A stretch of 8,249 nt of DNA from Microbacterium sp. (GTDB lineage: Bacteria > Actinomycetota > Actinomycetes > Actinomycetales > Microbacteriaceae): the NCBI GenBank assembly GCA_031286555.1, contig JAITUD010000319.1, positions 1 through 8,249 of the forward strand. The letters run 5' to 3'. Made by a program: the position numbers and the translations under genes. The notes under the pieces were generated by a model. The model was not told where the DNA came from. It saw nothing but the letters and a program-made list of their open reading frames with translations, and did not search any database. The number at the start of each line of letters is the position of its first letter. Positions within the stretch are counted from its first letter, which is position 1. This document shows, one piece after another, positions 1 through 6,363 of this stretch.

Positions 1-1
1 C

Positions 2-49
2 GAGCCGACTCCCACTCCGACGCCCACCGCCACCACTCCGGCGAAGTGA
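2..49 (+). CDS. C-terminal end of an unidentified Pro/Thr-rich protein (partial, 5' end outside window)
   Basis: One frame is open from the window edge to a TGA at 47-49 and encodes EPTPTPTPTATTPAK. Alternating Pro-Thr tails like this are typical of extracellular or cell-wall-spanning linkers of actinobacterial surface proteins, so the missing upstream part may be a secreted or membrane protein; that is inference from 15 residues. The tRNA gene begins 33 bp after the stop on the same strand. The other two frames give less protein-like sequence here (the frame starting at base 1 is His/Arg-rich and runs on into the tRNA). The call rests on composition and on the stop lying just before the tRNA, so it is tentative. 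Confidence 0.5.
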   Translation, partial: EPTPTPTPTATTPAK

Positions 50-65
50 GGCCCGCGGTCGCCAC

Positions 66-71
66 TAAGCT
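66..71 (+). promoter_or_regulatory. Possible -10 box for the tRNA gene
   Basis: TAAGCT fits the actinobacterial TANNNT -10 pattern and ends 11 bp before the first base of the mature tRNA, leaving room for a short 5' leader removed by RNase P. No convincing -35 hexamer is visible at the expected distance. The motif is short and degenerate, so the call is weak. Confidence 0.3.
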
Positions 72-82
72 GGTGACCGTTC

Positions 83-155
83 GCCTCCTTAGCTCATCTG
101 GTAGAGCAGCGGCCTTGTACACCGCAGGTGGCCGGTTCGAGTCCGGCAGGAGGCT
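83..155 (+). tRNA. tRNA-Thr, anticodon UGU
   Basis: A complete 73-nt cloverleaf can be folded by eye. The acceptor stem GCCTCCT/AGGAGGC (83-89 with 148-154) is perfect. The D arm is GCTC/GAGC (92-95 with 104-107) with an 8-nt loop containing GG. The anticodon stem is 109-113 with 121-125, and the loop CTTGTAC puts U33 before anticodon UGU at 116-118, followed by A37 as expected for a t6A-modified ANN-decoding tRNA. The variable loop has 5 nt (126-130) and the T arm is GCCGG/CCGGC around TTCGAGT (131-147). The discriminator is T155 and no CCA is encoded. One oddity is a C-A mismatch at the loop-closing pair of the anticodon stem (113/121). UGU reads ACA and probably other ACN threonine codons. 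It converges with the SRAP gene, 22 bp away. Confidence 0.92.
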
Positions 156-177
156 CCGTTTCCCCGGCGCGCCCGCG

Positions 178-834
178 TCAGAACAGCATCCCGTCGGGGC
201 CCTGGTCATCGGCGCGGGTGACCGCGGCGATGCGCTCGTCGAGGGATGCCGCGGCGAGAAGGGCTTCGTCGATGAGCTCGCGCGAGCCGTCGGCGCTGAG
301 CCAGTTGTCCTGGATGGATGCCGGCAGCAGCAGCGGCACGCGGTCGTGGATGTGCGCGACCTGCGGAGGAGCGGGGCGCATCACGATCGAGTAGCACGTG
401 CGCCATTCGCCGTCCGGGTCCTTCCCCCGCTGGGTGATCGCGGCCATGCCGAACAGGGCCCCGCGCCCGAGCCCGAACTCGTGCCAGACGCGGTCGGGCT
501 TCTGCATCTCGAACCACCCGGTGGAGGGCACGATCGCCCGGCCGCGCAGCGCGCCCGGCTTGTCCTGCAGGCGCTCCGAGCGGGTGTTGATCGAGGGGAA
601 CCTGGCCGGGGCGCCGTTCACGAGGAAGCCCCACCAGGCCTGCTCGAGCACGGCGCCGTCCTCGCTCGGCAGCACGACCGGGTTCAGGTTGCGCAGATTC
701 CGGCCGGTCGGACGCAGCGTCTCTCCGTCGTTCTGCTCGGCCCAGTGCCGCAGGCCCTCCAGCATCGCGGCATCCGCCGCGGCGAGCTCGTCGGCATCAG
801 TGAACCGGGGATCGAGACCATAACTGGCGCACAT
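178..834 (-). CDS. SRAP-family protein (SOS response-associated peptidase; YedK/HMCES-like abasic-site DNA-protein-crosslink protein)
   Basis: The 218-residue product has the usual length for bacterial SRAP proteins. Family knowledge: after Met removal, Cys2 forms a stable thiazolidine crosslink to abasic sites in single-stranded DNA, shielding them during replication. Seen here: the N-terminus MCASYGL supplies Cys2; INTRSER (82-88) gives the conserved Asn83 and the Arg/Glu of the active site; STGWFEM (104-110) gives Glu109, matching the GWFEW motif; HDRVPLLL (163-170) gives His163, matching HxRMP with Val in place of Met. The ATG start is fixed by the need for Cys at position 2. There is no Shine-Dalgarno sequence before it; a TACGCT -10 box 6 bp upstream suggests a leaderless mRNA. 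It lies 82 bp downstream of the LacI-type gene on the same strand, so read-through from that gene is possible, and it converges with the tRNA. No LexA box was recognised. Confidence 0.93.
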   Translation of the reverse strand: MCASYGLDPRFTDADELAAADAAMLEGLRHWAEQNDGETLRPTGRNLRNLNPVVLPSEDGAVLEQAWWGFLVNGAPARFPSINTRSERLQDKPGALRGRAIVPSTGWFEMQKPDRVWHEFGLGRGALFGMAAITQRGKDPDGEWRTCYSIVMRPAPPQVAHIHDRVPLLLPASIQDNWLSADGSRELIDEALLAAASLDERIAAVTRADDQGPDGMLF

Positions 835-840
835 GCGGCC

Positions 841-846
841 AGCGTA
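841..846 (-). promoter_or_regulatory. Probable -10 box for a leaderless SRAP transcript
   Basis: Read on the minus strand, TACGCT ends 6 bp before the ATG of the SRAP gene. This TANNNT-to-start spacing puts the transcription start at or next to the A of ATG, the usual geometry for actinobacterial leaderless mRNAs. It agrees with the absence of a ribosome binding site there. No good -35 hexamer is visible 16-19 bp upstream. Confidence 0.5.
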
Positions 847-916
847 GACCCGACCCCCGACACGGAGATCATGAATGCCGCGCGCACCGAGAACCGTGCT
901 GCGGGCAGGGCTGCGC

Positions 917-1933
917 TCAGGCCTTCGCGGGCGGACCCGACGACTCGCGGACGATGAGTTCGTGGTCGGTGGTGACGGTGCGTGGTTCGTCGCTGGCCGG
1001 TCGCAGGATCAGCGCGACGGCGTGCCGTCCCATCTCGAACATGGGGATGCGGGCGGTCGTCAGCGCCGGGGCGACGTCAGCGGCGACGGCGATGTCGTCG
1101 AAGCCGACGACGGAAAGATCCTCCGGTGCCCGCAGCCCGTGTCGCCGCAGCTCGCTGAGCACGCCGATCGCCATCGCATCGTTCAGCCCGATGATCGCGG
1201 TCACGTCGGTGCCGCGGAGGTGCGCGGCACCCGCCATTCCGCCCTCGCGCGTGAAATCCTGCGGGACGACGGTCAACGCGGCCCCGGTCCCGCGGATGCC
1301 CTCGCGGATCCCGCCCAGGCGGTCGGCGACGGTGCTCAGACCCTCCGGACCGGCGACGACGCCGATCCGGCGGTGGCCGAGTTCGGCCAGGTGACGGCCC
1401 ACCGAGACGCCGGCCGCGTGGTTGTCGGGCAGTACGGCGTCCACCGGCAGGTTGTGCCGCCCGATCACCGCGGCGCGTCCGCCGGCGTGCGCGAACTCCG
1501 TGAGCGCCTTGGACATCGCCCGCTCACTGGTGGCATCGGCGTAGCCCGAGCCCGCGATGATGATCGAGCCGATCCTCTGCCGCACCAGCGACCTCACCTG
1601 GGCCAGCTCGGCGGCGGGGGCGCGCTCGGCCTGCGCGATCTGGACCGAGCGCGACTCGAGCCCGGCGCTGCGGATCACGCCGCTCGCGATCTCGGCGAAG
1701 TACGGATCGCCGATCTCGTTCACCACCAGGCCGATCGTGGGCACCAGGCCTCCCGCAAGGCCTCGGGCATGCAGGTTCGGCTCATAGCCGAGCTTCTCGG
1801 CGACGCGCCGGACGTGGGCGGCGACCTCGGCCGAGATGCCCGGCCGGCCGGTCATGGCACGGGACGCGCTCGCGAGCGAGACCCCGGCGGCCTCTGCCAC
1901 GTCGATGAGGCGCGGTGCCTCGGCACGTCTCAC
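917..1933 (-). CDS. LacI-family transcriptional repressor
   Basis: The 338 residues match the usual LacI/GalR length. An N-terminal helix-turn-helix spans about residues 8-27 (LIDVAEAAGVSLASASRAMTG; recognition helix from about Ser19). A hinge helix NLHARGLAGG (53-62) follows; Leu59 is at the position that LacI/PurR proteins insert into the central CpG of the operator. The periplasmic-binding-protein-like effector domain includes IGDPYFAEIASG (74-85), LAELGHRRIGVVAGP (182-196), DRLGGIREG (204-212), GLNDAMAIGVL (249-259) and SVVGFDDI (274-281). The GTG start is chosen for the strong purine tract GAAGGGGG (1938-1945) and correct placement of the HTH; it ends in TGA. Family knowledge suggests a sugar or sugar-phosphate-like effector; which one cannot be read from sequence. 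It is divergent from the secreted propeller gene and shares with it a promoter region holding a double LacI-type operator, so local control and autorepression are likely. Confidence 0.95.
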   Translation of the reverse strand: MRRAEAPRLIDVAEAAGVSLASASRAMTGRPGISAEVAAHVRRVAEKLGYEPNLHARGLAGGLVPTIGLVVNEIGDPYFAEIASGVIRSAGLESRSVQIAQAERAPAAELAQVRSLVRQRIGSIIIAGSGYADATSERAMSKALTEFAHAGGRAAVIGRHNLPVDAVLPDNHAAGVSVGRHLAELGHRRIGVVAGPEGLSTVADRLGGIREGIRGTGAALTVVPQDFTREGGMAGAAHLRGTDVTAIIGLNDAMAIGVLSELRRHGLRAPEDLSVVGFDDIAVAADVAPALTTARIPMFEMGRHAVALILRPASDEPRTVTTDHELIVRESSGPPAKA

Positions 1934-1937
1934 GCGA

Positions 1938-1945
1938 CCCCCTTC
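1938..1945 (-). promoter_or_regulatory. Ribosome binding site that supports the GTG start of the LacI-type gene
   Basis: On the minus strand GAAGGGGG lies 4 bp before the GTG at 1931-1933, with the GAAGG core 7 bp away. This is good anti-16S complementarity at normal spacing and supports GTG as the start. Confidence 0.65.
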
Positions 1946-1985
1946 GAGCGGAGCCGGTGCGGCCGCGCATCTTCCGATTATGGCC

Positions 1986-2015
1986 TTGCCCTCGCTCTCG
2001 CCGCTTCACTATAGT
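1986..2015 (+). promoter_or_regulatory. Sigma70-type promoter of the secreted propeller gene
   Basis: TTGCCC (1986-1991) and TATAGT (2010-2015) are separated by 18 bp, close to the -35/-10 consensus for a vegetative sigma factor. Transcription would start near 2021-2023, inside the first operator copy, leaving a 5' untranslated leader of about 110 nt before the ATG at 2132. A repressor bound there would block initiation or escape. The -10 lies within the perfect 10-bp palindrome CACTATAGTG (2007-2016). Confidence 0.62.
2008..2013 (-). promoter_or_regulatory. Candidate -10 box for the divergent LacI-type gene
   Basis: The minus strand of the CACTATAGTG palindrome also reads TATAGT. It lies about 75 bp upstream of the regulator's GTG start, giving a leader of roughly 65-70 nt. 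The -35 region for this direction falls within operator sequence and shows no good TTGACA match, so it would be a weaker promoter, probably subject to autorepression. This rests on symmetry alone. Confidence 0.4.
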
Positions 2016-2016
2016 G

Positions 2017-2044
2017 ACGAAAGCGCTTGCGAAAGCGCTTTCGT
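2017..2044. promoter_or_regulatory. Double LacI-type operator (overlapping palindromes)
   Basis: The right copy CGAAAGCGCTTTCG (2030-2043) is a perfect 14-bp palindrome with a central CpG, the classic LacI/GalR operator form. The left copy CGAAAGCGCTTGCG (2018-2031) differs by one base. Their centres are 12 bp apart, about one helical turn, so two dimers could sit nearly on the same face, although the sites overlap by 2 bp. The whole block also forms a larger inverted repeat with 12-bp arms (2017-2028 and 2033-2044) around GCGA. It lies immediately downstream of the + promoter's -10 and covers the expected transcription start, and it covers the upstream promoter region of the divergent repressor gene. 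Binding by the adjacent LacI-type protein is inferred from position and sequence type. Confidence 0.85.
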
Positions 2045-2119
2045 GATCTGCTCCTCTTCCTCCTGCAACGGTGCGACGGGCGTGGATCACGGCGGCACCG
2101 CACCACCGACGACGACGTT

Positions 2120-2125
2120 GAGAGG
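2120..2125 (+). promoter_or_regulatory. Ribosome binding site that decides the start of the secreted propeller gene
   Basis: GAGAGG lies 6 bp before the ATG at 2132-2134. The reading frame stays open upstream to a TTG at 2027, but that codon lies in the operator and lacks a ribosome binding site. Starting at 2132 also gives a recognisable signal peptide. Confidence 0.7.
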
Positions 2126-2131
2126 TTTCTG

Positions 2132-5100
2132 ATGCACGAGCGATCACATTCGATTCCGAGCAGAACCGGCGGGAGCACCGCCCGGCGATCCGGTCCATCC
2201 CGGCGGAGGAAGGTTGCGGCGGCCGTCGCCGCGGCCGCCATCGCCGGCGTCGCGCTCACGGCCGTTCCCGCTGTGGCCGCGAGCCCCTTCACCGAGGTGC
2301 TCGACTTCGAGCAGTACCAGCGCGCGGTCCTGGACGGACAGGACGGGTGGACGGCATCCTCCGCCGTGAAGGTGATCGCCGATCCGCTCAACGGCAACAA
2401 TCAGGTGCTGGAGTCGGTCGGCGGGACTCAGCAGGCGGTCCGCGCCATCCCACCGATCAAGGACGGCACCACGGGCACGCTCTTCTTCCGTTTCCTGCGC
2501 ATCGGCAGCGTGGACACCTCGTTCGGAATCACCGATGTGGATGCACCGAACGACTACACGCAGAGTCGCGCGTACGTGAACAACCAGAACGACGACGTGC
2601 TGCTCGCCCGCGACGGCGGGAAGTTCACGCCGGTGGGCTCCTGGGCCAAGAACTCCTGGCAGTGCGTCTGGATCGTCGCCGACAACGCGGCCGACAAGAT
2701 CAGCGTCTACAGCCAGGGCGGTGCCTACGACAAGCTCACTCGTCTTCCCGAGGGCTCCGAGCAGCAGTTCGGCTTCCGTCAGGCGGTGAACGGCGACCTC
2801 GATCGGTTCTTCTGGAAGAACGGCGCGTCGAGCGCCGGTCGCCTCATGCTCGACGACGTCGCGATCGACACGACGGGCCAGAACCTCGACATCGCGACCG
2901 GGAACCCCGGTGACTGCGCCCCGGGCGAGGCCCCGGCGGATCCGCTGCTCAACCCGCTTCCCGACCCGCAGCTGTCCACGCTCGGGATCGAGTTGACCGA
3001 ACTGGCTCAGCTGCCCGAGTCGCACACCACACCTGCGACGCAGGATCAGCGCCTGGTGCGTTACAACCGGATCACGCACCTCGACGAACTCCCCGACGGG
3101 TCGGGGCGGCTCATGGTGCCTGACAACAACGGCACGCTGTACCTGGTGGACAAGAAGACCGGCGAGTACTCGCCGTACCTCGACGTCCGCAGCAGGTTCC
3201 TCGACAACTTCCACAACAGCGCCGGGCTCGGCACGGGGCTCGGGGCGACGGAGTTCGATCCGGACTTCGCTGAGAACGGCCGGTTCTACACGGTGCACAC
3301 CGAGGGCGGCACGGCGCTGACGGAGGACACTCCCGACTTCCCGGCATTCGGCAAGACCGAGTTCCACAGTGTGATCACGGAGTGGACCGCCGATGACCCG
3401 TCGGCGAACACCTTCAGCGGAACCGGCCGGGAGATCATGCGCATCCCGTTCGGCGGTCGCGTGCACACGGTGCAGCAGATCTCCTTCAACCCCACGGTGA
3501 AGAAGGGCGACGCCGACTACGGCAACCTGTACGTGCTCGTCGGCGACGGCGGCACGGGTGTCGGCAACGGCAACCCGCAGGACCTCTCGACTCCGCAGGG
3601 CAAGATCATGCGGATCAAGCCGGCCGGTCGAGACAGTGCGAACGGCAAGTACGGCATCCCGAAGGACAACCCCTTCCTGGACGACGCGAAGGCGCTGCCC
3701 GAGATCTACGCCTACGGCATGCGCGACCCGCACCGCATCAGCTGGGACCCCGAAGGCGACCACACCATGTACCTCGGGCACATCGGCGAGTGGCAGGTCG
3801 AGTCGATCTACGCCGTCGAGCCCGGTGACAACTTCGGCTGGTCGGACCGCGAGGGACCGTTCGTCGCAGAGAGCCGGCAGATCTATCCGCTGCCTGCCGA
3901 CGACGCCAAGAACGGCTACACCTACCCGGTCGCCGCATACGACCACAACCGCGACCCCGGTCAGACCGGCGACGCCGGAGTGGCGGTGAACGGCGGGTTC
4001 GTCTACCGAGGCGACATCCCCGAGCTGCGGGGCAAGTACCTGTTCACCGATCTGGTGCGCGGATGGGTGCTCTCCACCGACGCCGACAAGATGGTGCGCA
4101 ACGACGGCGAGATCGCGGACCTCGCGAAGATCTCCCAGCTGCGCGTGTTCGCGAACGGCGAGGAGACGACGTTCCAGAAGCTCGTCGGCGACAAGCGCGT
4201 CGATCTGCGGTTCGGCTCGGATGCCGACGGAGAGCTCTATCTGATCTCCAAGGCCAACGGCAAGATCTGGAAGGTGACCGGAGCGCACACCGCCGAGGTC
4301 GAGGTGCCGCCGTTCGTTCTGCCCGAACTCGCGCCGAACCTCGTGACGAAGTACGACTTCGACCACGCACCGGCCACCGATGCGAAGGTCGAGACCGATC
4401 AGGGGCAGAGCGGCACGAACATCTCGCTCGTCAACGGCGGTGCCGAGATGCGAGTCGCCGACCGCGCCTACCCCGGCGCAGGCAAGGCGCTGCAGACCCA
4501 GCAGATGAGCCCGGATGCGGCGTCCAATGACGACTGGAAGGCCGGCGTCTACGATGCCGCGGGCGTGAAGACGCTCTCGCGGCTCGGCGACACCGACAAG
4601 ATCAGCGTGATGGGGTGGTTCAAGCCGACGGGCGACCATCCGACGCCGAACTCCGGAACGACCGATCCGGATGACGTGTACAACGCCATCGGGCTGGCAG
4701 GGGTGCTCTCCGGCGGCTCCAACGGCCACGACGTGCGAGCCCTGCTCGAGGTCATCACGGTCGGCGACGAACTGAAGCTCGTCGCCCTCGGCCGACGGGT
4801 GGACGGTGGCAAGTCGTGGACCTTCGCCGCGGACAAGCCGTGGAACGAGATCCTGCAGAAGGGGAAGTGGGTGCATCTGGCCGCCACCTTCGACTTCTCA
4901 AAGGGTGAGATGAAGCTGTACATGAACGGCGAAGAGCTCGCCGGCAAGTACACCTCGGCGAACCCCTGGGGCTCCGGCGCGGTCTCGAAGACCGATCCGG
5001 CCGGGATCAAGATCGGCGGCAGCTTCCCGCAGAACACGCGTGAGGCCAACCCCTTCAACGGGCGGATGGACGACATCTCGATCCTCGACACCGTGCCGAC

Positions 5101-6313
5101 CTCGGAGCAGATCGCCGCGCAGTACGCGCTGTTCGGTGCGACGCCGACGCCCGATCCAGTGCCGCCGACGTGCAGGCCCGACGGAGAGCCGATCACCGAC
5201 GTGATGTCGGCGGACGACTGGACGCCGCGCACGCCCGCGAAGTGGGAGTTCCCCGGCGACGCGGTCGTGCTCAAGGAGGCCGGCACCGACCCGGGTGACG
5301 GCATCCGTCGTCCCTTCGAGTACGCAGTGCTCGACGAGGGGCCGAAGCTCGGATCGTTCGACCTGTCCGCCCAGGTCAGGATCGACGAGAAGGCAGCGGT
5401 CAACAACCGCGACGTGATCCTCGTGTTCGGATGGAAGTCGGACAAGGAGTACTACTACGCCCACCTGTCGAAGGACAACACCATCTATCCGCACAACGGC
5501 ATCTTCAAGGTGAACAACGCCGACCGTGAGCGGATCGACGACCAGTGGGACGGCAAGGTCGGTGCTCCGCCGGCGATCACCGACGAGCAATGGCACGACG
5601 TGCGACTGGTGCGGTGCGCGGACACCGGAGAGATCGCGGTCTACGTGGACGGCGTCGATCGGCCGCTGCTCACGGCGACGGACAAGACCTTCTCCGAGGG
5701 GCGGGTCGGCTTCGGGTCGTTCGACAACTTCGGACGCATCCGCGATCTCACCGTCATCCCCGAGCAGGCCGACACCACGGCCCCGGCCGTGACGGTGAAG
5801 GACGGCGCCGAGTTCACGGTGGGCGCCGACGGCCGCTACAGCAGGGTCTCGTTCAAGCTGCAGGATGACGGGAAGGTCGACCGGCTGACGCTCAACGGCG
5901 TGGAGAAGGACCTGACGAACGACGTCTGGTCCGATCTCAACTTCGTGGTGCCCGGCCAGTTCGGTGCGGTCGAGGGCGCGAACACGCTCGTCGTCTACGA
6001 CGTCGCAGGCAACGCCACGACCGTGAAGTTCACGCTGGACACCACCGGTCCGGCCGTCACAGTGAAGACCGGGGCGCAGTTCACCGTGGGGGCTGACGGC
6101 GTCTACAGTCTGGTGTCGTTCAAGCTGAACGACGCGGCGAAGGTCGACCGGCTCACCCTCAACGGCGTGAAGAAGGATCTGACGGACGATGTCTGGTCCG
6201 ATCTCAACTTCGTGAAGCCGGGCGCGTTCGGCGCCGTCGAGGGCGCGAACACCCTCGTCGTGTACGACGCACTGGGCAATGCGAGGACTGTGAAGTTCGC
6301 CCTCACGAAATAA
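2132..6313 (+). CDS. Secreted modular protein: jelly-roll, glucose/sorbosone-dehydrogenase-type beta-propeller, LamG, jelly-roll, two Ig-like repeats
   Basis: The product has 1393 residues. An Arg-rich n-region (11-27), a hydrophobic Ala/Val core (28-45) and AVAA (47-50) form a signal peptide with cleavage near 50. A jelly-roll-like domain spans about 53-247, beginning VLDFEQYQ. A Pro-rich linker (about 260-282) leads to a six-bladed glucose/sorbosone dehydrogenase (GSDH, soluble PQQ-type) propeller (about 285-717). Its marks are GLGATEFDPDFAENG (369-383), RVHTVQQISFNP (443-454), LVGDGG (469-474), AYGMRDPHRISWDP (527-540) and GDNFGW (565-570). By family analogy His445 and Arg531 match the catalytic His and the Arg of soluble PQQ glucose dehydrogenase. 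A LamG/concanavalin-like domain (about 735-1000) contains KWVHLAATFDF and NPFNGRMDDISILD. A second jelly-roll-like domain (about 1018-1210) recalls DUF1080/LamG folds. Two Ig-like repeats (1215-1393) close the protein. There is no LPXTG motif or C-terminal membrane anchor, so it is probably released. Inferred role: oxidation or binding of extracellular carbohydrate; substrate and PQQ use are unproven. Confidence 0.9.
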   Translation: MHERSHSIPSRTGGSTARRSGPSRRRKVAAAVAAAAIAGVALTAVPAVAASPFTEVLDFEQYQRAVLDGQDGWTASSAVKVIADPLNGNNQVLESVGGTQQAVRAIPPIKDGTTGTLFFRFLRIGSVDTSFGITDVDAPNDYTQSRAYVNNQNDDVLLARDGGKFTPVGSWAKNSWQCVWIVADNAADKISVYSQGGAYDKLTRLPEGSEQQFGFRQAVNGDLDRFFWKNGASSAGRLMLDDVAIDTTGQNLDIATGNPGDCAPGEAPADPLLNPLPDPQLSTLGIELTELAQLPESHTTPATQDQRLVRYNRITHLDELPDGSGRLMVPDNNGTLYLVDKKTGEYSPYLDVRSRFLDNFHNSAGLGTGLGATEFDPDFAENGRFYTVHTEGGTALTEDTPDFPAFGKTEFHSVITEWTADDPSANTFSGTGREIMRIPFGGRVHTVQQISFNPTVKKGDADYGNLYVLVGDGGTGVGNGNPQDLSTPQGKIMRIKPAGRDSANGKYGIPKDNPFLDDAKALPEIYAYGMRDPHRISWDPEGDHTMYLGHIGEWQVESIYAVEPGDNFGWSDREGPFVAESRQIYPLPADDAKNGYTYPVAAYDHNRDPGQTGDAGVAVNGGFVYRGDIPELRGKYLFTDLVRGWVLSTDADKMVRNDGEIADLAKISQLRVFANGEETTFQKLVGDKRVDLRFGSDADGELYLISKANGKIWKVTGAHTAEVEVPPFVLPELAPNLVTKYDFDHAPATDAKVETDQGQSGTNISLVNGGAEMRVADRAYPGAGKALQTQQMSPDAASNDDWKAGVYDAAGVKTLSRLGDTDKISVMGWFKPTGDHPTPNSGTTDPDDVYNAIGLAGVLSGGSNGHDVRALLEVITVGDELKLVALGRRVDGGKSWTFAADKPWNEILQKGKWVHLAATFDFSKGEMKLYMNGEELAGKYTSANPWGSGAVSKTDPAGIKIGGSFPQNTREANPFNGRMDDISILDTVPTSEQIAAQYALFGATPTPDPVPPTCRPDGEPITDVMSADDWTPRTPAKWEFPGDAVVLKEAGTDPGDGIRRPFEYAVLDEGPKLGSFDLSAQVRIDEKAAVNNRDVILVFGWKSDKEYYYAHLSKDNTIYPHNGIFKVNNADRERIDDQWDGKVGAPPAITDEQWHDVRLVRCADTGEIAVYVDGVDRPLLTATDKTFSEGRVGFGSFDNFGRIRDLTVIPEQADTTAPAVTVKDGAEFTVGADGRYSRVSFKLQDDGKVDRLTLNGVEKDLTNDVWSDLNFVVPGQFGAVEGANTLVVYDVAGNATTVKFTLDTTGPAVTVKTGAQFTVGADGVYSLVSFKLNDAAKVDRLTLNGVKKDLTDDVWSDLNFVKPGAFGAVEGANTLVVYDALGNARTVKFALTK
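5774..6310 (+). repeat. Tandem duplication encoding two C-terminal Ig-like repeats (5774-6040 and 6041-6310)
   Basis: The two units have an 89-residue period, both starting TT-x-PAVTVK. By hand alignment 72 of 89 positions are identical, including GVxKDLTxDVWSDLNFV and FGAVEGANTLVVYD. At DNA level there are exact matches such as the 24 bases at 5926-5949, matched at 6190-6213. The synonymous sites are also close, which suggests a recent duplication or ongoing gene conversion. The repeats probably form a stalk or a cell-surface/polysaccharide-binding module. Confidence 0.9.
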
Positions 6314-6327
6314 CGGGTGCACGCACA

Positions 6328-6363
6328 GGCGGGCGGATGTCGCATCAGCGGCATCCGCCCGCC
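6328..6363 (+). terminator. Strong hairpin terminator after the secreted propeller gene
   Basis: Starting 14 bp after the TAA, GGCGGGCGGATG (6328-6339) pairs perfectly with CATCCGCCCGCC (6352-6363). The inner TCGC/GCGG extends the stem to 16 pairs (one G-T) closed by an ATCA tetraloop. Only a short GTTTCT tract follows, common for high-GC actinobacterial terminators. GCATCCGCC recurs at 6370-6378, and an alternative pairing of 6355-6361 with 6378-6384 would compete with the main stem. Confidence 0.8.

Noticed and set aside
83..177. tRNA as a possible attachment site for an integrated element
   Set aside because: No integrase, no repeat of the tRNA 3' end elsewhere in the window, and ordinary chromosomal genes follow.
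871..916. Possible terminator hairpin between the LacI-type gene and the SRAP gene (GCAC/GTGC near 884-901)
   Set aside because: Only about four clean pairs with bulged extensions and no U-tract; not strong enough to call.
46..957. Long plus-strand open frame covering the tRNA and the SRAP gene
   Set aside because: It runs through the tRNA, is antisense to a well supported SRAP gene, and has the Arg/Gly/Pro-rich composition of a high-GC shadow frame.
875..2014. 379-residue plus-strand frame opposite the LacI-type gene
   Set aside because: Antisense shadow: no domain is recognisable, while the minus strand gives a full-length LacI protein.
2042..2091. CGTGATC/GATCACG inverted repeat in the 5' leader of the secreted gene
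   Set aside because: Seven pairs with a 36-base loop and no supporting structure or riboswitch-like conservation visible; likely chance.
2027..2131. 35-residue N-terminal extension of the secreted protein from a TTG
   Set aside because: The TTG lies in the operator, near or upstream-adjacent to the likely transcription start, without a ribosome binding site. The ATG at 2132 has GAGAGG at 6 bp and a proper signal peptide.
2144..4876. 910-residue minus-strand frame opposite the secreted propeller gene
   Set aside because: Antisense open frame caused by GC-rich third positions; the Val/His/Arg-rich product has no recognisable fold signals.
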